Positions 26,449 to 33,093 of a DNA stretch of 64,000 nt are shown piece after piece. Under the pieces are notes generated by a model. It was not told the DNA's origin. It did no database searches and worked only from the letters and a program-made list of their open reading frames with translations. The position numbers and the translations under genes were made by a program. Origin of the DNA: Marispirochaeta aestuarii (GTDB taxonomy: Bacteria > Spirochaetota > Spirochaetia > JC444 > Marispirochaetaceae); contig NZ_MWQY01000008.1 of NCBI RefSeq assembly GCF_002087085.1, forward strand, positions 62,001 through 126,000, in the 5' to 3' direction. Every line of letters starts with the position of its first letter. Position 1 is the stretch's first letter.

Positions 26449-27450
26449 TTACGGGGAGATGCTTTGATGGGTAATAATGCCCGTTGGAAGACGCCGGATA
26501 CGGGGGGGACCCTCGTATTGCCGGCGAATACGTCTGAGAAGGAGCTCCGCGGCGGTCTGCCCCATCTCCCGCATGGGCTGAGACAGGGTAAAGGCGGAAA
26601 AACCCAGCAGGGGCACAAGATCCATGCTGTCAAAACCGGCGGTCTGGATTCCCCGCACCGTACCTGTACCGCTCTGCAGAAGATAGCGGGTTGCCCCGAC
26701 GTGCATGAAGTAGTTGGCAATAAAGAGATGCCTGGGAGGATCGGACAGGGCCATCATTCTTCCGGCCAGCTCGTAACCGGAATCAACGTGGAAATCGCCG
26801 AAACAGACCAGCTCCGGATCAATTTTAATATGATGGTCCTCATGAGCCCTCCGGAACCCCTCCCAGCGCTCCTGGGCGGTGGTCAGATCCTGGCGTCCCC
26901 CGATAAAGCCAATACGCCTCACCCCGGCCTCGAAAAAGCGCAGAGCTGCAGAATAACTGCCGCCGATGTTATCCACCAGCACCGCATCGCAGTCGAAGCC
27001 GCCGACCATCCGGTCAACGACTACTGCGGGAATGTCCCGTTCGCTCAGTGCGGCATAGTGTGCTCCGGTGTTGCCCGCGGGGATTATGATAACCCCGTCG
27101 ACCCGCTGATCGCTTAAGAGGTCTATCCGCTTCTCCTCGATCTCCGCCTTTTCCGCGGTATTGCAGATGATCAGGCTATAGCCCTCCGCCTGCAGTCTCT
27201 CTTCCACCCCTTCGGCTATGTACATGAAAAAATCGTTGGCAATCTCCGGAGTCAGAAATCCCACAGCATGGCTGCGACTGGTTTTCAGGGACCGGGCAAT
27301 TGTGTTGCGGCGGTACCCGGATGCGGCGATTACCTCGCTTACGGACTTGAAGGTCTCCGGCGCAATCCGGCGGTCATGGTTGAGAACGCGGGAAACGGTA
27401 GCGGTGGAGACCCCGGCAAGACGGGCAACATCCTTGATGGTAACTGCCAT
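26449..27450 (-). CDS. LacI-family repressor of the fucose isomerase operon
   Basis: The start is ATG 27450 because the product then opens with the family HTH MAVTIKDVARLAGVSTATVSRVLN; the frame is open well upstream but that part runs through the divergent gene. The 333-residue protein has the hinge helix (NTIARSLKTSRSHAVGFL) and a sugar-binding core (IANDFFMYIAEGVEERLQAEGYSLIICNT, DGVIIIPAGN, FIGGRQDLTTAQERWEGFRRA, TAGFDSMDLVPLLGFSAFTLSQPMREMGQTAAELLL). It should bind the 20-base palindrome upstream of fucI and a related site 13 bases before its own start (autoregulation). The effector is probably L-fucose, L-fuculose or the phosphate. Confidence 0.92.
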   Translation of the reverse strand: MAVTIKDVARLAGVSTATVSRVLNHDRRIAPETFKSVSEVIAASGYRRNTIARSLKTSRSHAVGFLTPEIANDFFMYIAEGVEERLQAEGYSLIICNTAEKAEIEEKRIDLLSDQRVDGVIIIPAGNTGAHYAALSERDIPAVVVDRMVGGFDCDAVLVDNIGGSYSAALRFFEAGVRRIGFIGGRQDLTTAQERWEGFRRAHEDHHIKIDPELVCFGDFHVDSGYELAGRMMALSDPPRHLFIANYFMHVGATRYLLQSGTGTVRGIQTAGFDSMDLVPLLGFSAFTLSQPMREMGQTAAELLLRRIRRQYEGPPRIRRLPTGIITHQSISP

Positions 27451-27462
27451 GGAAATATTCTG

Positions 27463-27478
27463 CTGTAAACGATTGCAT
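27463..27478. promoter_or_regulatory. Second LacI-type operator, upstream of lacI gene
   Basis: CTGTAAACGATTGCAT matches the core of the fucI operator (ATGTAATCGATTACAT) at 13 of 16 positions including the central CG. Placed 13-28 bases before the repressor start codon, it fits autorepression, and it may also affect the divergent phosphoribosyltransferase promoter. Confidence 0.6.
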
Positions 27479-27503
27479 TTGTCCAGTAAGACGCCAGCCT
27501 GCC

Positions 27504-27533
27504 TTGCATCCCCGGCCCCACCCCGGGTATGCT
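27504..27533 (+). promoter_or_regulatory. Promoter of phosphoribosyltransferase gene
   Basis: TTGCAT (27504-27509), 18-base spacer, TATGCT (27528-27533). The -10 box ends 10 bases before the ATG at 27544, giving a leader of only a few bases; no ribosome site is visible. Confidence 0.5.
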
Positions 27534-27543
27534 GACGATAAAT

Positions 27544-28062
27544 ATGGACACCGAAGAAAAACTCTACTTTACCTATCAGCACATACATCATACCGTAGCC
27601 GGCCTTGCGGACCAGGTCCGTGCTTCGGGATTCAAACCTGACCTGATTGTCGCCATCGGTACCGGGGGTTTTATACCCGCCCGTATCCTGAAGACCTATA
27701 TGGACCTGCCCATCCTGACGGTAGGGTTGCGGCTCTACGGCCCGGACAACAAGCCGGCGGAGAGCCCCCAGAAGATCCAGTGGATCGACGAGGTTGAAAA
27801 AAAGCTCACCGGGCGCAATATCCTCCTCGTGGACGAGATCGACGATTCCCGGGTCACCCTGGAATACTGTCTTAAGGAACTGCTTTCCCACGATCCACAG
27901 GAGATAGCCGTGGCGGTACTTCACAACAAGCTCAAGGAAAAACGGGGAGAGTATCCGGCGGAGGTCACAAAGATCTTCTTCGGCGAGGAACTCGAGGACC
28001 TCTGGGTGGTGTACCCCTGGGACGCCGAAGATATAGACGCCCACGACCGGGCGGCCAAATAA
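27544..28062 (+). CDS. Purine-type phosphoribosyltransferase family protein
   Basis: The start at ATG 27544 is preferred; an in-frame ATG at 27529 lies in the -10 box. The 172-residue protein has a type I PRTase fold: PDLIVAIGTGGFIPARIL near the N terminus, the PRPP loop ILLVDEIDDSRVTLEYCLKEL (about residues 92-112) and the C-terminal LEDLWVVYPWDAEDID, where the aromatic/WVVFPWE-type end is typical of xanthine-guanine or hypoxanthine phosphoribosyltransferases of the yeast/archaeal type. It would make purine nucleotides from free bases and PRPP. The PRPP loop has Ser-Arg where many have Thr-Gly. It is followed 10 bases later by the FAH-family gene. Confidence 0.78.
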   Translation: MDTEEKLYFTYQHIHHTVAGLADQVRASGFKPDLIVAIGTGGFIPARILKTYMDLPILTVGLRLYGPDNKPAESPQKIQWIDEVEKKLTGRNILLVDEIDDSRVTLEYCLKELLSHDPQEIAVAVLHNKLKEKRGEYPAEVTKIFFGEELEDLWVVYPWDAEDIDAHDRAAK

Positions 28063-28072
28063 AGGAGGTTTT

Positions 28073-28777
28073 ATGCCGATTGTATTGCCCATTGCAGACA
28101 GCAGGGAGACGTACACTATTAATCCGGGAAAAATCATTGCTGTTGGACTCAACTATGTGGACCACGTAAAAGAGAGCAACATCTACGACACAAAGGAGCT
28201 GGACATTCCCAAGGAACCGGTCATCTTCGCAAAAACCCCGAACGTACTCATCGGACCGGGAGAGGAGATTGTAATCCCCGCTTTCCTGAAGGAGTACAAC
28301 TTCCCTGAACTCAGGGTCGATTATGAAGCCGAACTGGCGGTGATAATCGGGAAGGGGGGTAAAAACATTCCCGAAGAGTCCGCCCTGGACCACGTTTTCG
28401 GCTTCTGCTGCTTCAACGACGTCTCCGCCAGGAACATCCAGAAAACCGACACCTCCGGCTGGTTCCGGGGAAAATCCCTGGACACCTTCGGCCCCATTGG
28501 CCCGGTGGTCGTGCCGCGGGAAAAGATCGCGGACATACAGAACCTCACTGTACAGTGCCGCCTGAACGGCAGGGTCGTACAGAAGGCATCGACTTCGCAG
28601 ATGATCTTTCCCGTGGCCCGCCTGATACACTACATCAGCCGTAACATGAGCCTCAATGCGGGAGACATTATCGCCACGGGTACCCCCTCCGGCGTGGGAC
28701 CCATCAGGCAGGGAGATACGGTGGAGATCGACATAGAAGGTATCGGCATCCTGAAAAATCCGGTTGTGGAGGAATAG
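28073..28777 (+). CDS. Fumarylacetoacetate hydrolase (FAH) family protein
   Basis: A 234-residue FAH-family enzyme. Motifs: IIAVGLNYVDHVKES (start of the catalytic domain, His in the active-site lid), EPVIFAKTPNVLIGPGEEIVIP, metal ligands in VDYEAELAVIIGK (Glu-x-Glu), FGFCCFNDVSARNIQ (Asp), WFRGKSLDTFGPIGPVVV (Lys) and IIATGTPSGVG. Enzymes of this size are acylpyruvases or oxaloacetate decarboxylases that cleave C-C bonds of oxo-acids. In oxidative L-fucose breakdown the last step is done by an FAH-family hydrolase, so this gene could belong to that pathway, but its partner gene is a phosphoribosyltransferase and the link is a guess. Ribosome site AAAGGAGG. Confidence 0.87.
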   Translation: MPIVLPIADSRETYTINPGKIIAVGLNYVDHVKESNIYDTKELDIPKEPVIFAKTPNVLIGPGEEIVIPAFLKEYNFPELRVDYEAELAVIIGKGGKNIPEESALDHVFGFCCFNDVSARNIQKTDTSGWFRGKSLDTFGPIGPVVVPREKIADIQNLTVQCRLNGRVVQKASTSQMIFPVARLIHYISRNMSLNAGDIIATGTPSGVGPIRQGDTVEIDIEGIGILKNPVVEE

Positions 28778-28793
28778 TCCTCCCCCGCCAGGC

Positions 28794-28823
28794 TTGATCA
28801 AAGAGGCCCCGCCCTGTTAGACT
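28794..28823 (+). promoter_or_regulatory. Promoter of small transcription unit
   Basis: TTGATC (28794-28799), 18-base spacer, TAGACT (28818-28823). The same TAGACT -10 box is used at 31964 and 38900. Transcription would start near 28831. Confidence 0.6.
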
Positions 28824-28857
28824 GAATCAAGAAACTTGTTGGATAAGGAGGTGTTCC

Positions 28858-28902
28858 ATGAAGAGGAACCGTTTCCGCCCCAACACAGCTAAGGCCGGCT
28901 GA
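28858..28902 (+). CDS. 14-residue basic peptide in a stand-alone short transcript
   Basis: A 14-codon ORF (MKRNRFRPNTAKAG) with one of the strongest ribosome sites in the window (TAAGGAGGTG, 6 bases before the ATG). It lies between a promoter (28794-28823) and an intrinsic terminator (28924-28961), so the whole unit is about 130 bases. The stop codon falls in the loop of a hairpin (GCCGGC TGAGT GCCGGC, 28894-28910), and that stem can also pair with the terminator arms (GCCGGT and ACCGGC), a layout like a translation-controlled attenuator. No gene follows on this strand. It could be a leader-peptide remnant, a peptide gene or a small regulatory RNA. I do not recognise a family. Confidence 0.45.
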   Translation: MKRNRFRPNTAKAG

Positions 28903-28923
28903 GTGCCGGCATAAATATATAAC

Positions 28924-28961
28924 GCCGGTGGCCTGCAAAGCGGGGGACCGGCATTTTTTTT
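28924..28961 (+). terminator. Intrinsic terminator of the small transcript
   Basis: Stem GCCGGT / ACCGGC, 2x2 internal GG/GG loop, inner stem CCTGC AAA GCGGG (one wobble pair), then A and eight Ts. A strong rho-independent terminator on the plus strand, 22 bases after the stop of the 14-codon ORF. Confidence 0.85.
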
Positions 28962-28971
28962 ATGGTCACCC

Positions 28972-29451
28972 TCAGGTATAGTCCCCTGTCCTGGTGTCCC
29001 TGTCGACGGCGTACTTTTTCGGGGCGTACAAAAAGCTGAAGGAGACCGCTCCCTCCCTGGTTGCCGTGGAATGGTGGGTCCGGTGGGCATTGATTATCCG
29101 CTTCATATAGGAGTTCTTCGGCCGGTACCGCAGCCGCTTGATTCGCCGATGGAACATGATGTCATGAAACAATACATATCCCGCACCGTACAGAGCGACA
29201 CCGAATCCCGAAGCCGCCATAAGGTAGATCCCCTGCTTTAAACCATTATAGATCAGCAGAAACGAAATAAAGGCAAAAACCAGAGCATAAACGTCATTCT
29301 TCTGCAGCCTGTGCCGTGGGCGGTGGTGATCCTCATGGAGAAACCAGCCGAATCCATGCATAACGTATTTGTGCATGAACCAGGCCACGAATTCGAAAAA
29401 TATCGCGGACGCAAGAAAAACCACGGCGTAGCCGAGCCATCGCAGTATCAC
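28972..29451 (-). CDS. crtZ: Beta-carotene hydroxylase-like protein (CrtZ type)
   Basis: A 159-residue membrane protein of the fatty-acid hydroxylase/carotenoid hydroxylase superfamily. The di-iron histidine motifs of CrtZ are in order: HKYVMHG (His27, His32), HEDHHRPRH (His39, His42, His43), VLFHDIMFHRR and NAHRTHHSTATREGAVSFSFLYAP; three to four membrane segments separate them. CrtZ adds hydroxyl groups to the beta-ionone rings of carotenoids (zeaxanthin synthesis). No other carotenoid gene is in the window. It lies 12 bases after the LysR gene on the same strand, so the pair is probably cotranscribed. Confidence 0.88.
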   Translation of the reverse strand: MILRWLGYAVVFLASAIFFEFVAWFMHKYVMHGFGWFLHEDHHRPRHRLQKNDVYALVFAFISFLLIYNGLKQGIYLMAASGFGVALYGAGYVLFHDIMFHRRIKRLRYRPKNSYMKRIINAHRTHHSTATREGAVSFSFLYAPKKYAVDRDTRTGDYT

Positions 29452-29463
29452 AACATTACCTCC

Positions 29464-30342
29464 TTAATCCCCCGTCCCGCCGAGCCCCCAGAAGGCACTC
29501 AGGGTGGGAGACTGTATCGCAGCCTTTCTGACGCACATTCCGACGGAATAGGGCTTCAGGGGCGGTCGTACCTTCAGAATCCTGATCTTCCGCGCCACGG
29601 GGCTCTTCTCCACCACCAGACGGGGAACCACTCCGACCCCGCAGTTGAGAGATACCAGGGCCAGGATGGCCTCGTTTCCCGCCACCTCGGCGTAAACCTT
29701 CGGGGATTCCCCCCTCTCCCGAAACCAGCGGAGGACCCGCTTCCGCATGAGTCCCCGTTCGGGAAGAATCATGGGAATCTCCGACCAGGGTATGAACTCC
29801 TTCTCCAGGGTTTCAGTATACTGCCACTCCTGCCGGGGGGCGACAAAAACCAGGGGCGTAGTGGTCAGTTCCTGAAACAAAAGTCCCGGCATGGGGGTAT
29901 CCGGTCTGGCTATAACCGCCAGATCCACATCCCCGGAACTGACGGTCTCCACAGCATCGGAGGCCGCCCCGGTATGCAGCTTGATGCTTATTCCCGGATA
30001 GGCCTCCCTGAAGCGGGACAGGATTGAGGGAAGAACGGAGTAACAGGCGGTAACGGAACAGTAAAGACGGATCTCCCCCGTCAGTTCCGCGGAATGAATG
30101 CTCCTCTTGAGCTCTTCCAGGCCTTCGATCGATCCCCTGGCATATTCGCGAAAGCGGCGGCCGGCATCCGTCAGCCGTACTCCTTTGCGATCCCTGACAA
30201 AGAGGGCCTCGCCGATCTCCTCTTCTATGCGCTGAATCCCCCTGCTCAAGGCCGAGGGGCTTATGTTGCATACCTGGCTGGCCCGGCCAAAGTGGAGGGT
30301 ATCGGCGGCGGCCAGAAAAAAGCGCATCTCATATATATCCAT
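29464..30342 (-). CDS. LysR-family regulator, IlvY-like
   Basis: A 292-residue LysR protein: winged HTH MDIYEMRFFLAAADTLHFGRASQVCNISPSALSRGIQRIEEEIG (residues 1-58) and a two-subdomain effector domain. The segments EIRLYCSVTACYSVLPSILSRFREAYPGISIKLHTGAASDAVE and GLMRKRVLRWFRERG closely follow E. coli IlvY, the acetolactate-responsive activator of ilvC. No ilvC is near; the gene instead precedes crtZ by 12 bases, so its target may be different. Ribosome site AAGGA 8 bases upstream. It is divergent from the ATPase-HDOD gene. Confidence 0.85.
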   Translation of the reverse strand: MDIYEMRFFLAAADTLHFGRASQVCNISPSALSRGIQRIEEEIGEALFVRDRKGVRLTDAGRRFREYARGSIEGLEELKRSIHSAELTGEIRLYCSVTACYSVLPSILSRFREAYPGISIKLHTGAASDAVETVSSGDVDLAVIARPDTPMPGLLFQELTTTPLVFVAPRQEWQYTETLEKEFIPWSEIPMILPERGLMRKRVLRWFRERGESPKVYAEVAGNEAILALVSLNCGVGVVPRLVVEKSPVARKIRILKVRPPLKPYSVGMCVRKAAIQSPTLSAFWGLGGTGD

Positions 30343-30448
30343 AGTGAAAATCCTTATAACAAAATACCACGAGTTCAGGAGTCCCTTAAAAAAAGTTTTT
30401 TCCTTTACCTGCTTTTCTCCTGTGATATACTCTTATCCGGTAAGCACA

Positions 30449-31930
30449 ATGGCTCTGGATATACGAAGAGTAATCGATTCTATCGAAAGATACGAACCCG
30501 TAGACCTGACCGCCTACAAGGTTCCAGCCTCATCCATTGCGGGAATCGGCAAGATCCTCGAATTATACCTGCGAAAGATCAAGCTGCAGAACTATTACTT
30601 TCAGTTCTTCTACGCCCTTCGGGAACTCATAGAAAACGCGAAGAAAGCAAACCTCAAAAGGGTGTATTTCAAACAGAACAATCTGGATCTGAACAATCCC
30701 GAACATTATGAGCAGGGAATGCAGAGCTTCAAGGGGGAAGTCTATTCCAGAATCGGTGAATACGAGAATCTCCTGAAGGAATCTGGACTCTATGTCCGGA
30801 CTACCTTTGCAGTGGACGATACCCACTTTTACATTACCATAACCAACAACGTGCATATATCCCCGGCGGAGGAGGAGCGGATAAACGAACGACTTAACCG
30901 TTCCCAGGGCTTTTCCAGCGTCGAGGAGGCCTTCCAGACGGTCCTGGATTCCAGCGAAGGGGCAGGCCTAGGTATTGTCATGCTGGTGCTGATGCTGCGC
31001 AAAATCGGGCTTGACCGGAATGCCTTTTCAATTCAGGGTTTCAACGGCGCAACCGTGGCCAGGGTCAGTATTCCCCGGCACGACCTGGTGGTCCGGCATC
31101 TTTCCGATCTTACCGGGCGTATTCGTGAAGAGCTTCAGCAGATTCCCCAGTTTCCCGAACATATTCTTACCCTGCAGCGCCTTATTGAAGATCCTGAGGT
31201 AGCTTTCAACAGGATTGAACATACCATCAGTATGGACCCTGGCCTTGCGGCAGAACTTTTGCGAATGGTCAACTCCGCGGCCTTCGGTATTCATCGGAGG
31301 GTCAAAACCATATCGGAAGCAATTTCCCTGATGGGACTGAAGGGAATCCGCGACCTTATTACCGCTTACGGAACGGTAAAGATCATGGTGGAACGCTATG
31401 GCGAAATGGAAGAACTCTGGAACCACTGCTACAGGGTTGCAGTCTACGCCTCATCCATTGCACGCCGGTATTCCCTCCGGAAAATCTACGAGATAGTCTA
31501 CTCATCAAGCCTGCTCCACGACCTGGGCAGGGTACTTGTGGATTTCCTGAGTCCCGAGTTCTTCAACAAACTGAGGAGATTCAGCACGGAGAAGAAAATA
31601 CCCCCTGAAGAGTTCGAACGCTTTGCCATCGGTACCCATCATGCAGAGGTCGGCGCCCTGATGGCTGAAGGCTGGGAGTACCCCGAAGCAATCACCGAGA
31701 CCATCCGGCACCATCATACTCCCGATGCATGCCCAAAAAAATACACGGATCTGGTTCAGACGGTTTATCTGGCGAACTTTCTCGACGATCTGGACCGGGG
31801 AAGGGCCTCCGCGGACCAGCTGTCTCCGGAGGTTATGAATCGATTCTCCCTGCACAGTACGGATTCACAGCAGGAACTGCTGCAGAAACTCAAGGAGGAG
31901 TTCGAAGGGCTGTCAAAAGTGCAGGACTGA
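30449..31930 (+). CDS. GHKL ATPase-like and HDOD fusion signalling protein
   Basis: The start is ATG 30449, placed just after a TATACT box (30426-30431) with a roughly 10-base leader; upstream in-frame ATGs overlap the divergent LysR gene. The 493-residue protein has an N-terminal part with histidine-kinase-type ATPase boxes: N-box YALRELIENAKKANLKRVYF (Glu59, Asn63) and a G-box DSSEGAGLGIVMLVLML (about 170-185), but no phospho-acceptor His domain. The second half (about 225-450) is an HDOD domain (IPQFPEHILTLQRLI, SMDPGLAAELLRMVNSAAFG, SSLLHDLGRVLVDFL, GTHHAEVGALMAEGWEYPEAI). HDOD proteins act in signalling networks, often with c-di-GMP or chemotaxis. The combination suggests ATP-dependent switching. 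Confidence 0.8.
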   Translation: MALDIRRVIDSIERYEPVDLTAYKVPASSIAGIGKILELYLRKIKLQNYYFQFFYALRELIENAKKANLKRVYFKQNNLDLNNPEHYEQGMQSFKGEVYSRIGEYENLLKESGLYVRTTFAVDDTHFYITITNNVHISPAEEERINERLNRSQGFSSVEEAFQTVLDSSEGAGLGIVMLVLMLRKIGLDRNAFSIQGFNGATVARVSIPRHDLVVRHLSDLTGRIREELQQIPQFPEHILTLQRLIEDPEVAFNRIEHTISMDPGLAAELLRMVNSAAFGIHRRVKTISEAISLMGLKGIRDLITAYGTVKIMVERYGEMEELWNHCYRVAVYASSIARRYSLRKIYEIVYSSSLLHDLGRVLVDFLSPEFFNKLRRFSTEKKIPPEEFERFAIGTHHAEVGALMAEGWEYPEAITETIRHHHTPDACPKKYTDLVQTVYLANFLDDLDRGRASADQLSPEVMNRFSLHSTDSQQELLQKLKEEFEGLSKVQD

Positions 31931-31940
31931 TCATACAGCA

Positions 31941-31972
31941 TTGTCAGTCTGCCCTCTTACGGGTAGACTGAC
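31941..31972 (+). promoter_or_regulatory. Palindromic promoter of small Cys protein gene, leaderless geometry
   Basis: TTGTCA (31941-31946), 17-base spacer, TAGACT (31964-31969), 6 bases, then ATG at 31976. Both boxes lie in the arms of an inverted repeat: GTCAGTCT (31943-31950) and AGACTGAC (31965-31972), with an inner CCC/GGG. The repeat may be an operator, and may also help end transcription of the HDOD gene 12 bases upstream. Confidence 0.6.
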
Positions 31973-31975
31973 CTC

Positions 31976-32293
31976 ATGGTACGTCTGGAGCTTGATCCCG
32001 GTATATGCGGTTTGAAAACACGAATAGAGGCTTCTTCTGAAGACGGACGCCTGGTACGCCTGGGCATAGAGTCCCAATGCCCGAGTATCCAGGCTCTGGG
32101 AGAATCCCTGGGAGAAGTCGACGCGTATCAGGTCTGTTTCGCCGGTTTTCGGGAATCCCCCGTCTACAGAGCCGCAGGAGAACACTTCAAACACGCAGCC
32201 TGCCCGGTTCCTTCGGCAATCATCAAAGCCGTGGAGGCAGCGGCGGGCCTGGCCCTGCCGAAGGACGTGCGTTTTACATTCGAGCACAACTGA
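31976..32293 (+). CDS. Conserved small cysteine-containing protein (DUF6951-like)
   Basis: A 105-residue cytoplasmic protein of a family I recognise only by pattern: GICGLKTRIEASSEDGRLVRLGIESQCPSIQALGESLGEVDAY at the start, then HAACPVPSAIIKAVEAAAGLALPKDVRFTFE at the end. Conserved Cys residues (11, 35, 75 in this protein, plus Cys54) and a His could bind metal or act in redox chemistry. I believe the family is listed as DUF6951 in anaerobes, but I am not sure of the number. The gene starts directly at a promoter with no ribosome site (leaderless) and is followed at about 40 bases by a TauE/SafE permease, probably in one transcript. Confidence 0.7.
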   Translation: MVRLELDPGICGLKTRIEASSEDGRLVRLGIESQCPSIQALGESLGEVDAYQVCFAGFRESPVYRAAGEHFKHAACPVPSAIIKAVEAAAGLALPKDVRFTFEHN

Positions 32294-32331
32294 AGCGAAC
32301 AAACAGTCAGGCATTATGCCGGGTGGAACAG

Positions 32332-33093
32332 GTGGAATACGTAACAACTTTTCAGGTACTGCTTCTGGTTACCGGCGCATTCTTCGCCGGCTTTGTGGAT
32401 TCCATCGCCGGGGGCGGCGGCATCATTACCCTGCCCCTCTTTCTTTCTGTCGGGATACCTCCCCACCTTGCTCTGGGAACCAACAAGCTCCAGGCCAGCT
32501 TCGGCAGCCTTACCGCCTCGCTCCGCTACCGTCACAGCGGCCTGATCTCCTTCCGCAAACTGAAGACGGGCATTGTCTTTACCCTTGCAGGTGCCGCCGC
32601 GGGAACGGCCGCCATACAGAGTATTCCGGCAGACTTTCTGAACATGGTTCTGCCGGTCCTGCTGCTGGGGGTTTTCCTCTATACCCTGTTCAGCCCCCGG
32701 ATGGGGGAGCTGGATGTGGAAGCCCGAATACCTGTCTTCAGGTTTTACCTGCTCTTCGGCCTGGCCATCGGATTCTACGACGGCTTCTTTGGTCCCGGCA
32801 CCGGGTCCTTCTGGACCATAGCCCTGGCCACCCTGCTGGGTATGAACCTGAAGCGGGCCACCGCGACCACCAAGGTAATGAATTTTACCAGCAATATCGT
32901 GAGCCTCACGGTCTTTATCCTGGGGGGCAAGGTGTTGTTCCTGCTGGGTATCCTGATGGGCATTGGACAGCTGAGCGGGGCATGGCTGGGCACCCACCTG
33001 GTGGTTAAGAACGGCACCCGTTTTGTCAGGACCATCTTTCTTATCGTTGTCGCCGCGACTATCGCTAACCTCGTGGTACGGCGCTTCCTTTAA
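32332..33093 (+). CDS. TauE/SafE-family anion permease (TSUP)
   Basis: The start is uncertain: GTG 32332 (giving MEYVTTFQVLLLVTGAFFAGFVDSIAGGGG, 253 residues) or GTG 32323, 3 codons earlier. The protein has eight or so membrane segments in the two-repeat TSUP layout: repeat 1 with GFVDSIAGGGGIITLPLFLSVGIPPHLALGTNKLQASFGSLTASLRY, repeat 2 with AIGFYDGFFGPGTGSFWTIALATLLGMNLKRATATTKVMNFTSN. TSUP proteins export or import sulfite, sulfoacetate, thiosulfate and similar anions; the substrate here is unknown. It follows the small Cys protein gene on the same strand. The 3' end overlaps the convergent YpdA-like gene by 4 bases. Confidence 0.88.
   Translation: MEYVTTFQVLLLVTGAFFAGFVDSIAGGGGIITLPLFLSVGIPPHLALGTNKLQASFGSLTASLRYRHSGLISFRKLKTGIVFTLAGAAAGTAAIQSIPADFLNMVLPVLLLGVFLYTLFSPRMGELDVEARIPVFRFYLLFGLAIGFYDGFFGPGTGSFWTIALATLLGMNLKRATATTKVMNFTSNIVSLTVFILGGKVLFLLGILMGIGQLSGAWLGTHLVVKNGTRFVRTIFLIVVAATIANLVVRRFL

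Noticed and set aside
28073-28777. FAH-family gene as the last enzyme of oxidative fucose breakdown
   Set aside because: It is paired with a phosphoribosyltransferase gene and its motifs do not distinguish it from acylpyruvases, so the link stays a suggestion only.
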